Source of the DNA: Candidatus Nanoarchaeia archaeon
Lineage (GTDB): Archaea; Nanobdellota; Nanobdellia; CSSed11-243R1
Length of the DNA: 64,000 nucleotides
Direction of reading: 5' to 3'
Assembly: GCA_028713895.1 (NCBI GenBank)
Contig: JAQTNH010000001.1
Span: forward strand, 307,808-371,807
Below, one piece after another: positions 56,682 to 64,000 of this stretch. Position 1 is the stretch's first letter, and each line of letters begins with the position of its first letter. The notes under the pieces were generated by a model, which did no database searches, was not told the DNA's origin, and saw nothing but the letters and a program-made list of their open reading frames with translations. The position numbers were made by a program, and so were the translations under genes.

Positions 56682-57707
56682 TCAAAAGAATTTTGACAGG
56701 CCTGTCTGGCTCTTTTGTTTGTTATTCTCCTCTATCTGATTAAGCTGGGATTCAATGCGCTCAAGGCTGAAGTCGTGCTTGTCAACCATCAGCTTGATGA
56801 CTGATTCCCTGTCAACAGGCTTCCATTCAAGCCTGTATTCATTGGTTGTTTCGGGATTCTTGAACCACTCAAAAATCTTTTCCGCAGGGATATCAAAATC
56901 CCATTTGACATGCTCAAGAACTTTTTTTAATGTGCTGTGCTCTCTTACGAGAGCAAGAGACTTCTTTGGGCCGTAGCCAAGAACGCCGGGGCAGTAGTCT
57001 GTGCCGATAAGCATCGCCATTGTGATTAGCTGCTCCTGATTTATTTCCAGAGATTTCAATGCAGCCGAGAGCTCGATAAGTTCAGGCTTGACTGTTTTGA
57101 AGCCGAGCTTTCCCGGAAGCTTTTTCTTTCCTGTGACTGAGAGGTTTCGCACCAGACGCTTTGAACCGAATACAAGCGAGTCCCAGTCCTGTGATGCGCA
57201 TGCCCAGAAATCGTTTTTGGAAACCATGTGCGCTATCTGCGCTTCGCCTTCGCTTGGAGCGTGCACAGAGGGCACGCCCATTGCATTGAGCAGAGCCTCT
57301 GCATCAGCTATCATGTCGTGGGTAAGGTGCGCTGTCTGCTGCGCATATTTGCGCGCCTCTTCCTCTGTCTTGGCGTGCCTGAGCCTGTATTCCGCTTCTT
57401 CCTTGCGCTTCTTCCGCAGCTCGATTGTGCGCGCCTTGAATTCTGGAGGCTTTCCATCCCAGACATAGCACGGGAAAATGTTTTCCCTGAGAAGATTTGA
57501 TGTGCGGTTGAAAAGCCCTGAGATGTGCGAGGTTATCCTCCCTTTGCTGTCTTTCAAAGGCTCGCCCTGCTTCTCGCCAGTCCAGACAAGGATTGTTGAA
57601 AGAAACTGGTAGGCCCAGTTGTACGCGTCTATGCCTATCCTTTTTCCGGCTAAATTTTTCATTTCAATCGGCTCAACAGGAATGAGCTCGCGCAGGTTTA
57701 CACCCAT
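56682..57707 (-). CDS. fen: Flap endonuclease 1
   Basis: Structure-specific nuclease for Okazaki-fragment maturation and repair. 341 residues. Metal-binding residues appear in IGIDAYNW, YVWDGKPPEFK, EGEAQIAHM, ASQDWDSLVFG and GTDYCPGVLGYGPKKSLALV. The C-terminus QTGLSKFF is a PCNA-interacting peptide. It starts the FEN1-HD-MBL-DUF357-radical-SAM run, with divergent transcription from the SpoIIM-like gene. Confidence 0.95.
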   Translation of the reverse strand: MGVNLRELIPVEPIEMKNLAGKRIGIDAYNWAYQFLSTILVWTGEKQGEPLKDSKGRITSHISGLFNRTSNLLRENIFPCYVWDGKPPEFKARTIELRKKRKEEAEYRLRHAKTEEEARKYAQQTAHLTHDMIADAEALLNAMGVPSVHAPSEGEAQIAHMVSKNDFWACASQDWDSLVFGSKRLVRNLSVTGKKKLPGKLGFKTVKPELIELSAALKSLEINQEQLITMAMLIGTDYCPGVLGYGPKKSLALVREHSTLKKVLEHVKWDFDIPAEKIFEWFKNPETTNEYRLEWKPVDRESVIKLMVDKHDFSLERIESQLNQIEENNKQKSQTGLSKFF

Positions 57708-57727
57708 ATAAAATCATAGTTATGCAA

Positions 57728-57740
57728 AGTATTTAAGATT
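57728..57740 (+). promoter_or_regulatory. TATA box of the SpoIIM-like gene
   Basis: AGTATTTAAGATT is centred about 27 nt before the ATG at 57761; leaderless transcription is likely. The minus-strand reading of the same AT-rich area could serve fen. Confidence 0.5.
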
Positions 57741-57760
57741 AAAGATTTTTGGTTATTAAT

Positions 57761-58669
57761 ATGGTATTGGAGAGCATTATCACCCCTAAAAGCGCACATA
57801 AAGCGCCGCAGATGAATTTTGTGCTGGGTTTCATGTATTCGGCGATTGCAATCGTGCTGGCATTTTTCATATTCCCGTCTGACCCGAGCCTTTCAGTCAT
57901 ATTTCTTACCACGCTCGCAGCGCTGCCATTGCTGATTAATGTATTGACTGACGAGCAGGAAGAGTCCATGGCTGAGCTGAAAGTCAACAACAGGCTTCCG
58001 CTCATTAAAAGCCACCTGGATGTATTCATGGTTTTTGCATGGATGTTCGCAGGATTTCTTGCATGTTTTATCATAGTTTACATATTTTTTCCGCCGAGCT
58101 TTGTCAAAATCATATTTTCGGACCAGATTGAAACAATACAGTCCATCGTCGGGACCAGCGGGTTCTTTACAGGGCCTGCAGCAGAAGTCAGCGGAAACGC
58201 AATAAATTCCGCTGCAGTCACAGCTGAAGAAGGGCTAAAGGTAATCCTGATAAACAATTTCAAGGTGCTCTTATTTGCACTGCTGTTCTCGTTCCTTTAC
58301 GGAGCAGGAGCAATATTCATACTTGCATGGAACGCAAGCATTCTTGCGGTTGCAATGGGCTCGCTTGTCAAGACAAAAATTGCCGCGTTAGGGTCGCTTG
58401 CGGGATTCGGGCTCATAGCTGCATATTTCCAGGCTGGAGGAGTTTCAGCATTAAGATATCTTATCCACGGGATTCCCGAGATAAGCGCTTACTTCTTCGG
58501 AGCTGTAGCAGGGGGCATAATTTCTGCCGCTGTTGTGCGAAGCGATTACAGGGATCCCAAATTTTATGAAATCGTCCTTGATTCGATAGATTTAATAGCA
58601 TTTGCATCACTACTCTTAATAATAGGTGCTCTCATAGAAGTGGGCATTACGCCATTATTTTTTAGCTAG
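57761..58669 (+). CDS. SpoIIM-like (DUF95) multi-pass membrane protein
   Basis: 302 residues with 6-7 membrane helices. The conserved block FKVLLFALLFSFLYGAGAIFILAWNASILAVAMG and IPEISAYFFGAVAGGIISAA match the stage II sporulation protein M family, common in non-sporulating archaea with unknown function. Start at ATG 57761 is preferred to 57749. It precedes aglB by 17 nt. Confidence 0.82.
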   Translation: MVLESIITPKSAHKAPQMNFVLGFMYSAIAIVLAFFIFPSDPSLSVIFLTTLAALPLLINVLTDEQEESMAELKVNNRLPLIKSHLDVFMVFAWMFAGFLACFIIVYIFFPPSFVKIIFSDQIETIQSIVGTSGFFTGPAAEVSGNAINSAAVTAEEGLKVILINNFKVLLFALLFSFLYGAGAIFILAWNASILAVAMGSLVKTKIAALGSLAGFGLIAAYFQAGGVSALRYLIHGIPEISAYFFGAVAGGIISAAVVRSDYRDPKFYEIVLDSIDLIAFASLLLIIGALIEVGITPLFFS

Positions 58670-58686
58670 AAACAGAGGGATGGAAG

Positions 58687-61293
58687 TTGGAAGAAAACAA
58701 AACCACTGAGGAAGAAGTTTCAATTGACGTAAAACACGTAATCGCATGGCTGAGCAGCCACAAAAAAGTCGTCGTGTGGGGGCTGCTGCTTTTAATAATC
58801 GGGCTGGCATTTTTTTCAAGGATACAAAACATACCGCTGCTTGAAGGGAAATACCTTGTAAGCCCTGACGACCCTTACTATTTTTTAAGAGCATCCAACA
58901 CCATTTATGAAACTGGCAGCCTGCCTGAAAATGACACCTTGAGATATTACCCGGACGGGCAGGATACAAAGGCTGAAAACAACTTCATGGCGTATCTTGC
59001 AGGATACTCGCTAAAAGCTGTAAAGATATTTGCGCCGTCTGCAACAATGTTTGACATTGCCGCATGGATGGCTCCGACACTGCTTGTAATCGGGCTTGTT
59101 GGTTTCTTCCTGCTGTCAAGAGAGATATTTGAGGATGACAGGATTGCGCTGATTGCAACAGGCTTCCTCGCGTTTTCATCTGCAATATTTTTCAGGACAA
59201 CAGCAGGCTTCCTTGAGAAGGAGCCTATACTCCTGCCGATGTTCTGCTTTGCAATGCTGTTCTTTGTGATGGCATACAAAAGAACCGGCACGCCAAGGTA
59301 TATCTGGGCTGCCATCGGGGGACTGTTCACTGCGCTTGCAGGATTCGCTTCAGGGCTTTTCGCATTCATCTACCTATACATCGGCTTGTTTGTACTGGCT
59401 GAAGTTGCACTGCAAAAGATGAACAAAGAAAAATTGTTCGTACTTGCAATCTGGTTCGGAGTTACCACCGTAATACTTTCGCTGCTTACAACGAAATATG
59501 GTTCGCTGCTGCAGCCTTTCTCACTGTTTGCACCAATGCAGTTTAAGATTGTGCTTGCCGCATTGGTTATAGCAGCGATATACTGCTTTGTTCCGCAGCC
59601 AAAATCCCTTGGAGCCATACCAAAGGGAGTTTATGCGGTAATGGTCGGGGGGTTGGTGTTATTTGCGGGCGGAATCATCATACTGGGCTTTGACGGGATG
59701 TCAGAAATATTCTCGTCAATCGGGACAAAGTTGCTCAACCCGGCAGGCACTGACAGGATGTCGCTGAGTGTAAGCGAAAACCAGGCGCCAACATTTATTG
59801 GAAGGGGCTGGTGGGGAACATTCGGCGTAAGTTTTGTGATACCAATAGTAAACCAGCCTGTAACGATAGGGATACTGTTCCTGCTGTTCGCTGCAGGAAG
59901 CCTGGTCCTGTTCTACAATGAATTCAAGTTCTCAAAATACAGGTGGATACTGCTGGCTGCTTTTGCACTGTTCATGAGCTCGCTCATCTTTGAAAATATC
60001 GGGAGCAATAATTTCGGGTGGATTGAAATCCTGCTTGGAAACCAGCTGGTTTATACAGGCTTGTTCGCGGGAATCCTCCTTATGTTCCTTTTCCTTGAAA
60101 GGGACAAGGACGAAAAGTTCTCAAAAATAAATTCAATCCTGCTTTTCGTGCTCATGTGGTTCACAGTTTCAACTGTAGCTGCGAACGGAGCAGTAAGGCT
60201 GTTCTTCATGCTTGCGTTCTCGCTCATGCTTATTGCAGCATACTTTGTTGTATGGTGCATTGACAGGATAAAACAGGTTGAGAAATATGCGTGGCTGCAA
60301 TATGTTGTTTACGCAGTTGCAATACTGATAGTAGCAGCAAGCTTTAATGTGGCTTACCAGTCAAACAAGAACATGTATCCAGGGCTTGCAAACTGGTACG
60401 AAGCAACGGGCTGGATTGCAAATAATACAGAACCCTCGGATGTATTCACAAGCTGGTGGGATTACGGATATCTTATACAGACAATGGGCGGACGCGCGAC
60501 TGTGGGAGACCCAGCCAACTTCTATGCAATGCGAAATTATGACATAGGCGGATACCTGTTCAACTCCAAGAATAATTCGGAAGCGCTGAAATTTTTGGAC
60601 AAGTACTCGCAGCCGGATTACCTGCTGATATGCACAGAGGATGTCTTTAAGTTCTACCAGATTGCACGGCTTGGAAGCCTCAGCACACTTTATGGGGAAC
60701 TGCCAGAGGGACAGACGCTGGGAAGGGAAGCTTATTTCTCGTCATATGCCCTGAAGGATGTCAAAAAAATAGTTCCAAACACGATATATGAAAGCGACAA
60801 GTATCCCAGCATAGCCATACTTGAGCCCACATCAGGGCCGAGCCAGCTGCTTGAAACATTCAGGAGCGGTTCAAACCTTTTTGACGGCGACACAACATTC
60901 ATAACAGGCTATCTGGCGCTTTTTGATGAGAACCAGAGCTACGGGCCGCTGCTTGTACAGCTGTATGACAGCCTGACGCAGCGCAGCGAGATTCTTCCTG
61001 CAGGATGCGAATGCATACAAAAACAGGGCTGCTTTGATTTGAACATCAGCAATGCAGCGCCGGTATGCTACATAAATTACAAAAACGGGGCAATATTGAA
61101 TGTGCCGTACAAAGCGCGAAATGTGCTGTTCACTGATTTGTACCTGCTTGACAGGGATGTGCCTGGATTCGAAAAGGTTTACACCAACAGCGTGCCTATG
61201 ACAATTGATTCGATACACGGGCAGGGAACAAATGTCCAAATCTACAAATACAACTACACTGAACTGGAAAATAATCCGGGGAGGTTTGAGTAA
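58687..61293 (+). CDS. aglB: Oligosaccharyltransferase AglB (STT3)
   Basis: Membrane enzyme that transfers lipid-linked oligosaccharide to Asn of NxS/T on exported proteins. 868 residues: about 13 membrane helices, the first acidic motif SPDDPYY with D61-D62, EKE at 177-179 on a later loop, and WWDYGY at 590-595 in the soluble C-domain. All key residues are present. Initiates at TTG. Its stop overlaps the ATG of the GPT-like gene. Confidence 0.93.
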   Translation: MEENKTTEEEVSIDVKHVIAWLSSHKKVVVWGLLLLIIGLAFFSRIQNIPLLEGKYLVSPDDPYYFLRASNTIYETGSLPENDTLRYYPDGQDTKAENNFMAYLAGYSLKAVKIFAPSATMFDIAAWMAPTLLVIGLVGFFLLSREIFEDDRIALIATGFLAFSSAIFFRTTAGFLEKEPILLPMFCFAMLFFVMAYKRTGTPRYIWAAIGGLFTALAGFASGLFAFIYLYIGLFVLAEVALQKMNKEKLFVLAIWFGVTTVILSLLTTKYGSLLQPFSLFAPMQFKIVLAALVIAAIYCFVPQPKSLGAIPKGVYAVMVGGLVLFAGGIIILGFDGMSEIFSSIGTKLLNPAGTDRMSLSVSENQAPTFIGRGWWGTFGVSFVIPIVNQPVTIGILFLLFAAGSLVLFYNEFKFSKYRWILLAAFALFMSSLIFENIGSNNFGWIEILLGNQLVYTGLFAGILLMFLFLERDKDEKFSKINSILLFVLMWFTVSTVAANGAVRLFFMLAFSLMLIAAYFVVWCIDRIKQVEKYAWLQYVVYAVAILIVAASFNVAYQSNKNMYPGLANWYEATGWIANNTEPSDVFTSWWDYGYLIQTMGGRATVGDPANFYAMRNYDIGGYLFNSKNNSEALKFLDKYSQPDYLLICTEDVFKFYQIARLGSLSTLYGELPEGQTLGREAYFSSYALKDVKKIVPNTIYESDKYPSIAILEPTSGPSQLLETFRSGSNLFDGDTTFITGYLALFDENQSYGPLLVQLYDSLTQRSEILPAGCECIQKQGCFDLNISNAAPVCYINYKNGAILNVPYKARNVLFTDLYLLDRDVPGFEKVYTNSVPMTIDSIHGQGTNVQIYKYNYTELENNPGRFE

Positions 61294-62333
61294 TGGACAG
61301 CTTCTGGTCGCTTGGAATCGCAATGGCTGCGGCTTTTTTGGGAACGCTTGTGATAACACCCAAATTCATCCGGCTGCTTGAGCTGGAAGGAATAACCGGC
61401 AGGGACATGATGAAAAAAGACAAGCCTGTTGTCGCTGAGATGGGCGCGCCGGTTGTGCTGTTCGGATTTCTCAGCGGGATTTTTATTTTTATTGCAGGGC
61501 ACACGTTCATATCGCACTTCCTTACAACAGAAAACCTGCTGACCATGCTCGCAGTTGTTTCAACAATAATGATAATAACATTTATCGGCGTGCTTGACGA
61601 GCTCACCTGCCTTATAAAAGAAAGGGAGGGCAAGGGCTTGTTCGAGAAGTTCAAGCGCAAGGGGCTGAGCCAGTGGATGCAGTCCATACTGCCGTTTCCA
61701 GCAGCGATTCCGCTGATGGCAATAAGCGCAGGGGTTTCAACAATCAGCATCCCTTTTTTGGGAAACCTAAATCTTGGAATAATTTATCCCCTTGTACTTG
61801 TGCCTATTGCAATTGTCGGCACGAGCAATGCAACAAACATGCTCGCAGGATTCAACGGCATGCAGGCTGGAATGGGAATCGTAATGATGGCTTTCCTCGG
61901 GATATTTGCATACATCAACGGCTCGACAACAGCGCTTGTGCTTGCGCTTGTATTCGCAGCGTCTCTTCTGGCGTTTTGGATTTACAACAGGTATCCTGCC
62001 AAGATATTCCCAGGAGGGCTTGATTATCTTGTGGGAACTATGGTAGGATGCATCGCGATTGTAGGGAACATTGAAAAATTTGCGCTGATTTGCTTTGCAC
62101 CGTGGTTTTTGGAACTGCTTTTGAAAGCACGAAGCGGGTTCAAGGCAGAGAACTTCGGGGTGCTGCAGAAAGACGGGACGCTCAAGGCGCCGTATGAAAA
62201 AAACTATTCACTGCTTCACATCATAATGCATGCCGGCAGGTTCAGGGAATGGCAGGTAAGCGCAATAATGACTGGGATTGTATTTGTGTGGTGCAGCGCA
62301 GTATCGCTCGTATTCTGGCTCAAGCTTGTTTAA
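61293..62333 (+). CDS. GlcNAc-1-phosphate transferase-like glycosyltransferase (GT4/GPT family)
   Basis: 346 residues with about 10 membrane helices. GRDMMKKDKPVVAEMGAPVVLFG, DELTC (61598 area), VGTSNATNMLAGFNGMQAGMG and an Asp/Asn-containing cytoplasmic loop match the UDP-sugar:dolichyl-phosphate sugar-1-P transferase family (AglH/Alg7-like). It would add the first sugar to the dolichyl phosphate used by AglB. Start ATG overlaps the aglB stop (TAATG). Confidence 0.87.
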   Translation: MDSFWSLGIAMAAAFLGTLVITPKFIRLLELEGITGRDMMKKDKPVVAEMGAPVVLFGFLSGIFIFIAGHTFISHFLTTENLLTMLAVVSTIMIITFIGVLDELTCLIKEREGKGLFEKFKRKGLSQWMQSILPFPAAIPLMAISAGVSTISIPFLGNLNLGIIYPLVLVPIAIVGTSNATNMLAGFNGMQAGMGIVMMAFLGIFAYINGSTTALVLALVFAASLLAFWIYNRYPAKIFPGGLDYLVGTMVGCIAIVGNIEKFALICFAPWFLELLLKARSGFKAENFGVLQKDGTLKAPYEKNYSLLHIIMHAGRFREWQVSAIMTGIVFVWCSAVSLVFWLKLV

Positions 62334-63552
62334 TAAAGATGTTCTTCAGTTTATAGCCAAACACAACGAACAGAACCGCAGCCAGATAAACAAGATTTGA
62401 GAATACTAATATTTTGGCGACAGCCAGCAGGCTGCCATGCATGAACACTATCAGCGCAGTCTCCAGTACAAAAACTGCAGCCAGGGGGATTAAAAACATT
62501 TTTTTGTCCTGGGCAAGCAGATAGAATGACAGAAGCAATGAAAATGCAAGCAGTATCGAGCTTATGCCAAAAAGCGGGAGAAGTTCAGCAGCCGCAGCAT
62601 ATCCGCTCCCAAAAAACAAGTTAACAAGAAACTTTGAAAAGAATGTGTATGCTACAAAAACACAAACACTCATCAGCGCCATAAGATTAAGGCTGTCCCT
62701 GAGCACGTGTTTATGCTCTTGTTTGGACATATGAAGTTCTGAAATCTTCGGAAACATCACAAAAGCGAGATTGATTGCGACGCAGAACAAAACTTTTCCG
62801 AAAAAAGATGCCAGATTGTAGAACCCCACCAAGTCTGCATTAAAATAATGTTTTACCAAGATTACGTCAATGCTAATCATTGATGTCAGGAACAAAACTG
62901 TCAGCAGTATGGGCCATGAATCCAAGAAAAATTTAAAATTTAAGCTTAAATCTTTTATTGAAAATTTGAGTTTTGTCTGGGGTATGGAGACTATAAACGC
63001 AAATGCATAGCCTGATATGAATGCGCCAACAGCTCCATAAACGCGCAGCCCAAGCAGAACTGCAAGAATGCCTATGCCCAGTTTAACAACAGCATCCACT
63101 ATAATGCTTATGCTCAGATGCCCGAACTTTTGAACTCCCTGGAGGTAACCACGCGTTATTGAAAGCAGGAACAAAAAAGGGAGCAGCAATGCACTGAAAA
63201 TCAAAAGGTATCTGGAATCAAAATGAAAAAACTGGTTTAAAGCATCATTAAACACAAAAAGCAGTGCAAATATTACCGCTGAAAAGACAAGGGTGTTGAA
63301 CGTTATGTTAGATATTTTGGCTTCTAAGTCCTCGAGAGAATTGTTGCCAGAAACCAGTTTTGACACTGCTGTCTGCAATGAGTTCTGAACGATTGCCAGC
63401 AAACTGAAAATGGCTATTATTGTTCCAAAGACGCCAAACTCAGCAGGGGTAAGATGTCTCCCGATTAAAAAATAGAAAATGTATACTATGGCGGCATTGA
63501 TTATTGCTGCGCCTACATACAAAAATCCGTGCTTGAATACCGAACTTTGCAT
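62320..63552 (-). CDS. Oligosaccharide flippase (Wzx/MurJ-like membrane protein)
   Basis: 410 residues from the ATG at 63552; about 12-14 membrane helices. AEFGVFGTIIAIFSLLAIVQNSLQTAVSKLVS and the later FYNLASFFGKVLFCVAINLAFVMFPKISELH are typical of polysaccharide-biosynthesis flippases. It probably moves lipid-linked oligosaccharide across the membrane for AglB. It is convergent with the GPT-like gene, overlapping it by 14 nt at the 3' ends. Confidence 0.83.
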   Translation of the reverse strand: MQSSVFKHGFLYVGAAIINAAIVYIFYFLIGRHLTPAEFGVFGTIIAIFSLLAIVQNSLQTAVSKLVSGNNSLEDLEAKISNITFNTLVFSAVIFALLFVFNDALNQFFHFDSRYLLIFSALLLPFLFLLSITRGYLQGVQKFGHLSISIIVDAVVKLGIGILAVLLGLRVYGAVGAFISGYAFAFIVSIPQTKLKFSIKDLSLNFKFFLDSWPILLTVLFLTSMISIDVILVKHYFNADLVGFYNLASFFGKVLFCVAINLAFVMFPKISELHMSKQEHKHVLRDSLNLMALMSVCVFVAYTFFSKFLVNLFFGSGYAAAAELLPLFGISSILLAFSLLLSFYLLAQDKKMFLIPLAAVFVLETALIVFMHGSLLAVAKILVFSNLVYLAAVLFVVFGYKLKNIFIKQA

Positions 63553-63574
63553 GGTAACCCTAACAAAAAAGTCA

Positions 63575-63602
63575 TTTAAATAGTTGGTTAAATTTATATA
63601 AC
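63575..63602. promoter_or_regulatory. Divergent TATA boxes of flippase and GT-C genes
   Basis: CATTTAAATAG (minus-strand reading CTATTTAAATG, about 27 nt before the flippase ATG) and AAATTTATATAACC (63590-63603, about 27 nt before the ATG at 63623) form overlapping promoters on opposite strands, each with leaderless spacing. Confidence 0.6.
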
Positions 63603-63622
63603 CCAGCCATCTTTTTAGAGGA

Positions 63623-64000
63623 ATGGAAACCAAAATATTCGATGAATTGTTAAAACATAAATACGAAATACTGCTCGGAGTCATTGTTATTGTTTCCCTG
63701 TTTGTCGGCATCAAATATATAGGCATTGACAGCGTGTGGCCGGATGAAGCGTTTTATGCCTGGAATGGATACCAGCTCGTAAGAGAACCTTTCCAGATAA
63801 CTGACGAGATGTTAAAAACCCCTTTGTATGTTCCTTTTCTGCTCATAGGACTCCTAAGCATTTTTGTGGATAAACTCATAGCTGCAAAACTGACAGTGCT
63901 GCTGTTCAGCATTGTCGGCATAATCGCCACGTATTATATAGGAAAAATGCTGAAGAATGAACTTGTGGGAATCATAGCTGCAGGTTTTATGGCTTTCAAT
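63623..64000 (+). CDS. GT-C glycosyltransferase (ArnT/PMT-like), N-terminal part
   Basis: First 126 residues: a membrane helix (YEILLGVIVIVSLFVGIKY) then SVWPDEAFYAWNGYQLV, the acidic first-loop motif of GT-C enzymes such as the ArnT/dolichyl-phosphate mannosyltransferase types, and further helices. The catalytic DE is present. It runs off the window. It would add sugars to a lipid-linked or protein acceptor in the same pathway as AglB. Confidence 0.75.
   Translation, partial: METKIFDELLKHKYEILLGVIVIVSLFVGIKYIGIDSVWPDEAFYAWNGYQLVREPFQITDEMLKTPLYVPFLLIGLLSIFVDKLIAAKLTVLLFSIVGIIATYYIGKMLKNELVGIIAAGFMAFN

Overview
The window is a gene-dense archaeal chromosome segment, most likely from a DPANN-type lineage (Woesearchaeota, Pacearchaeota or relatives). 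This rests on archaeal-type informational genes (uL10/P0, uL1, uL11, Spt5, SecE, FtsZ, Alba, FEN1 with a PCNA-binding tail), TATA boxes about 25-30 nt upstream of many starts, GGTGA-type ribosome binding sites, archaeal N-glycosylation genes (AglB/STT3) and very many small proteins beginning with a K-K-A-Q type class III (pilin-like) signal. The phylum is inference; no rRNA gene or other decisive marker is present. I found no tRNA, rRNA, CRISPR array or insertion sequence with a transposase.

Layout. 1-7.3 kb (minus strand): an Alba-like protein - FKBP isomerase - FtsZ - SecE - Spt5 - (PRTase-like gene) - L11 - (two AT-rich plus-strand genes) - L1 - L10 information-processing cluster, interrupted twice by AT-rich genes that look acquired. 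7.3-25.3 kb (minus): one long tight run reading from a TadA/FlaI-type ATPase and a double-domain TadC/FlaJ membrane protein into about 20 genes with pilin-like N-termini, from 55 to 463 aa, including a set of mini-pilins with 6-8 cysteines. 25.4-34.7 kb: coiled-coil proteins, related multi-pass membrane proteins and a block of long coiled-coil proteins, probably accessory to the same surface system. 34.8-39.3 kb: small membrane and zinc-ribbon genes, a C/D-box sRNA, CysS, a DUF523 protein and a structured RNA candidate. 39.3-48.8 kb: an RHH/PIN pair set tail to tail, then a sulfur and redox island (split ThiI, two thioredoxin-fold membrane proteins, SufS-like desulfurase, ferredoxin, HxlR and PadR regulators, IscS, IscU, MTA/SAH deaminase). 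48.9-57.7 kb: two large surface proteins, a radical-SAM enzyme resembling tetraether lipid synthase, and a DUF357 - MBL - HD - FEN1 run. 57.8-64 kb: SpoIIM-like protein, AglB, a GlcNAc-1-P-transferase-like enzyme, a lipid-oligosaccharide flippase and the start of a GT-C glycosyltransferase, together an N-glycosylation cluster that could decorate the pilins and surface proteins.

The most unusual signal is not a gene. Two families of miniature palindromic elements are scattered through the window (family A: CTGCCC - stem-loop - GTGTAAGCTGCC - AAAGAGAA, six copies all in one orientation; family B: GAAATCC-TTC-GGATTTC-GTCCG, three copies). Most non-coding copies are bracketed by exact 10-24 bp duplications of the adjoining gene's 3' end. 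Several duplicated segments contain stop codons and, in two cases, a stop/start junction, so insertion appears to have rebuilt the gene boundary instead of breaking it. Other copies sit in frame inside N-terminal coding regions. This resembles in spirit the palindromic elements described in Rickettsia genes, but the sequences here are different and I do not recognise them.
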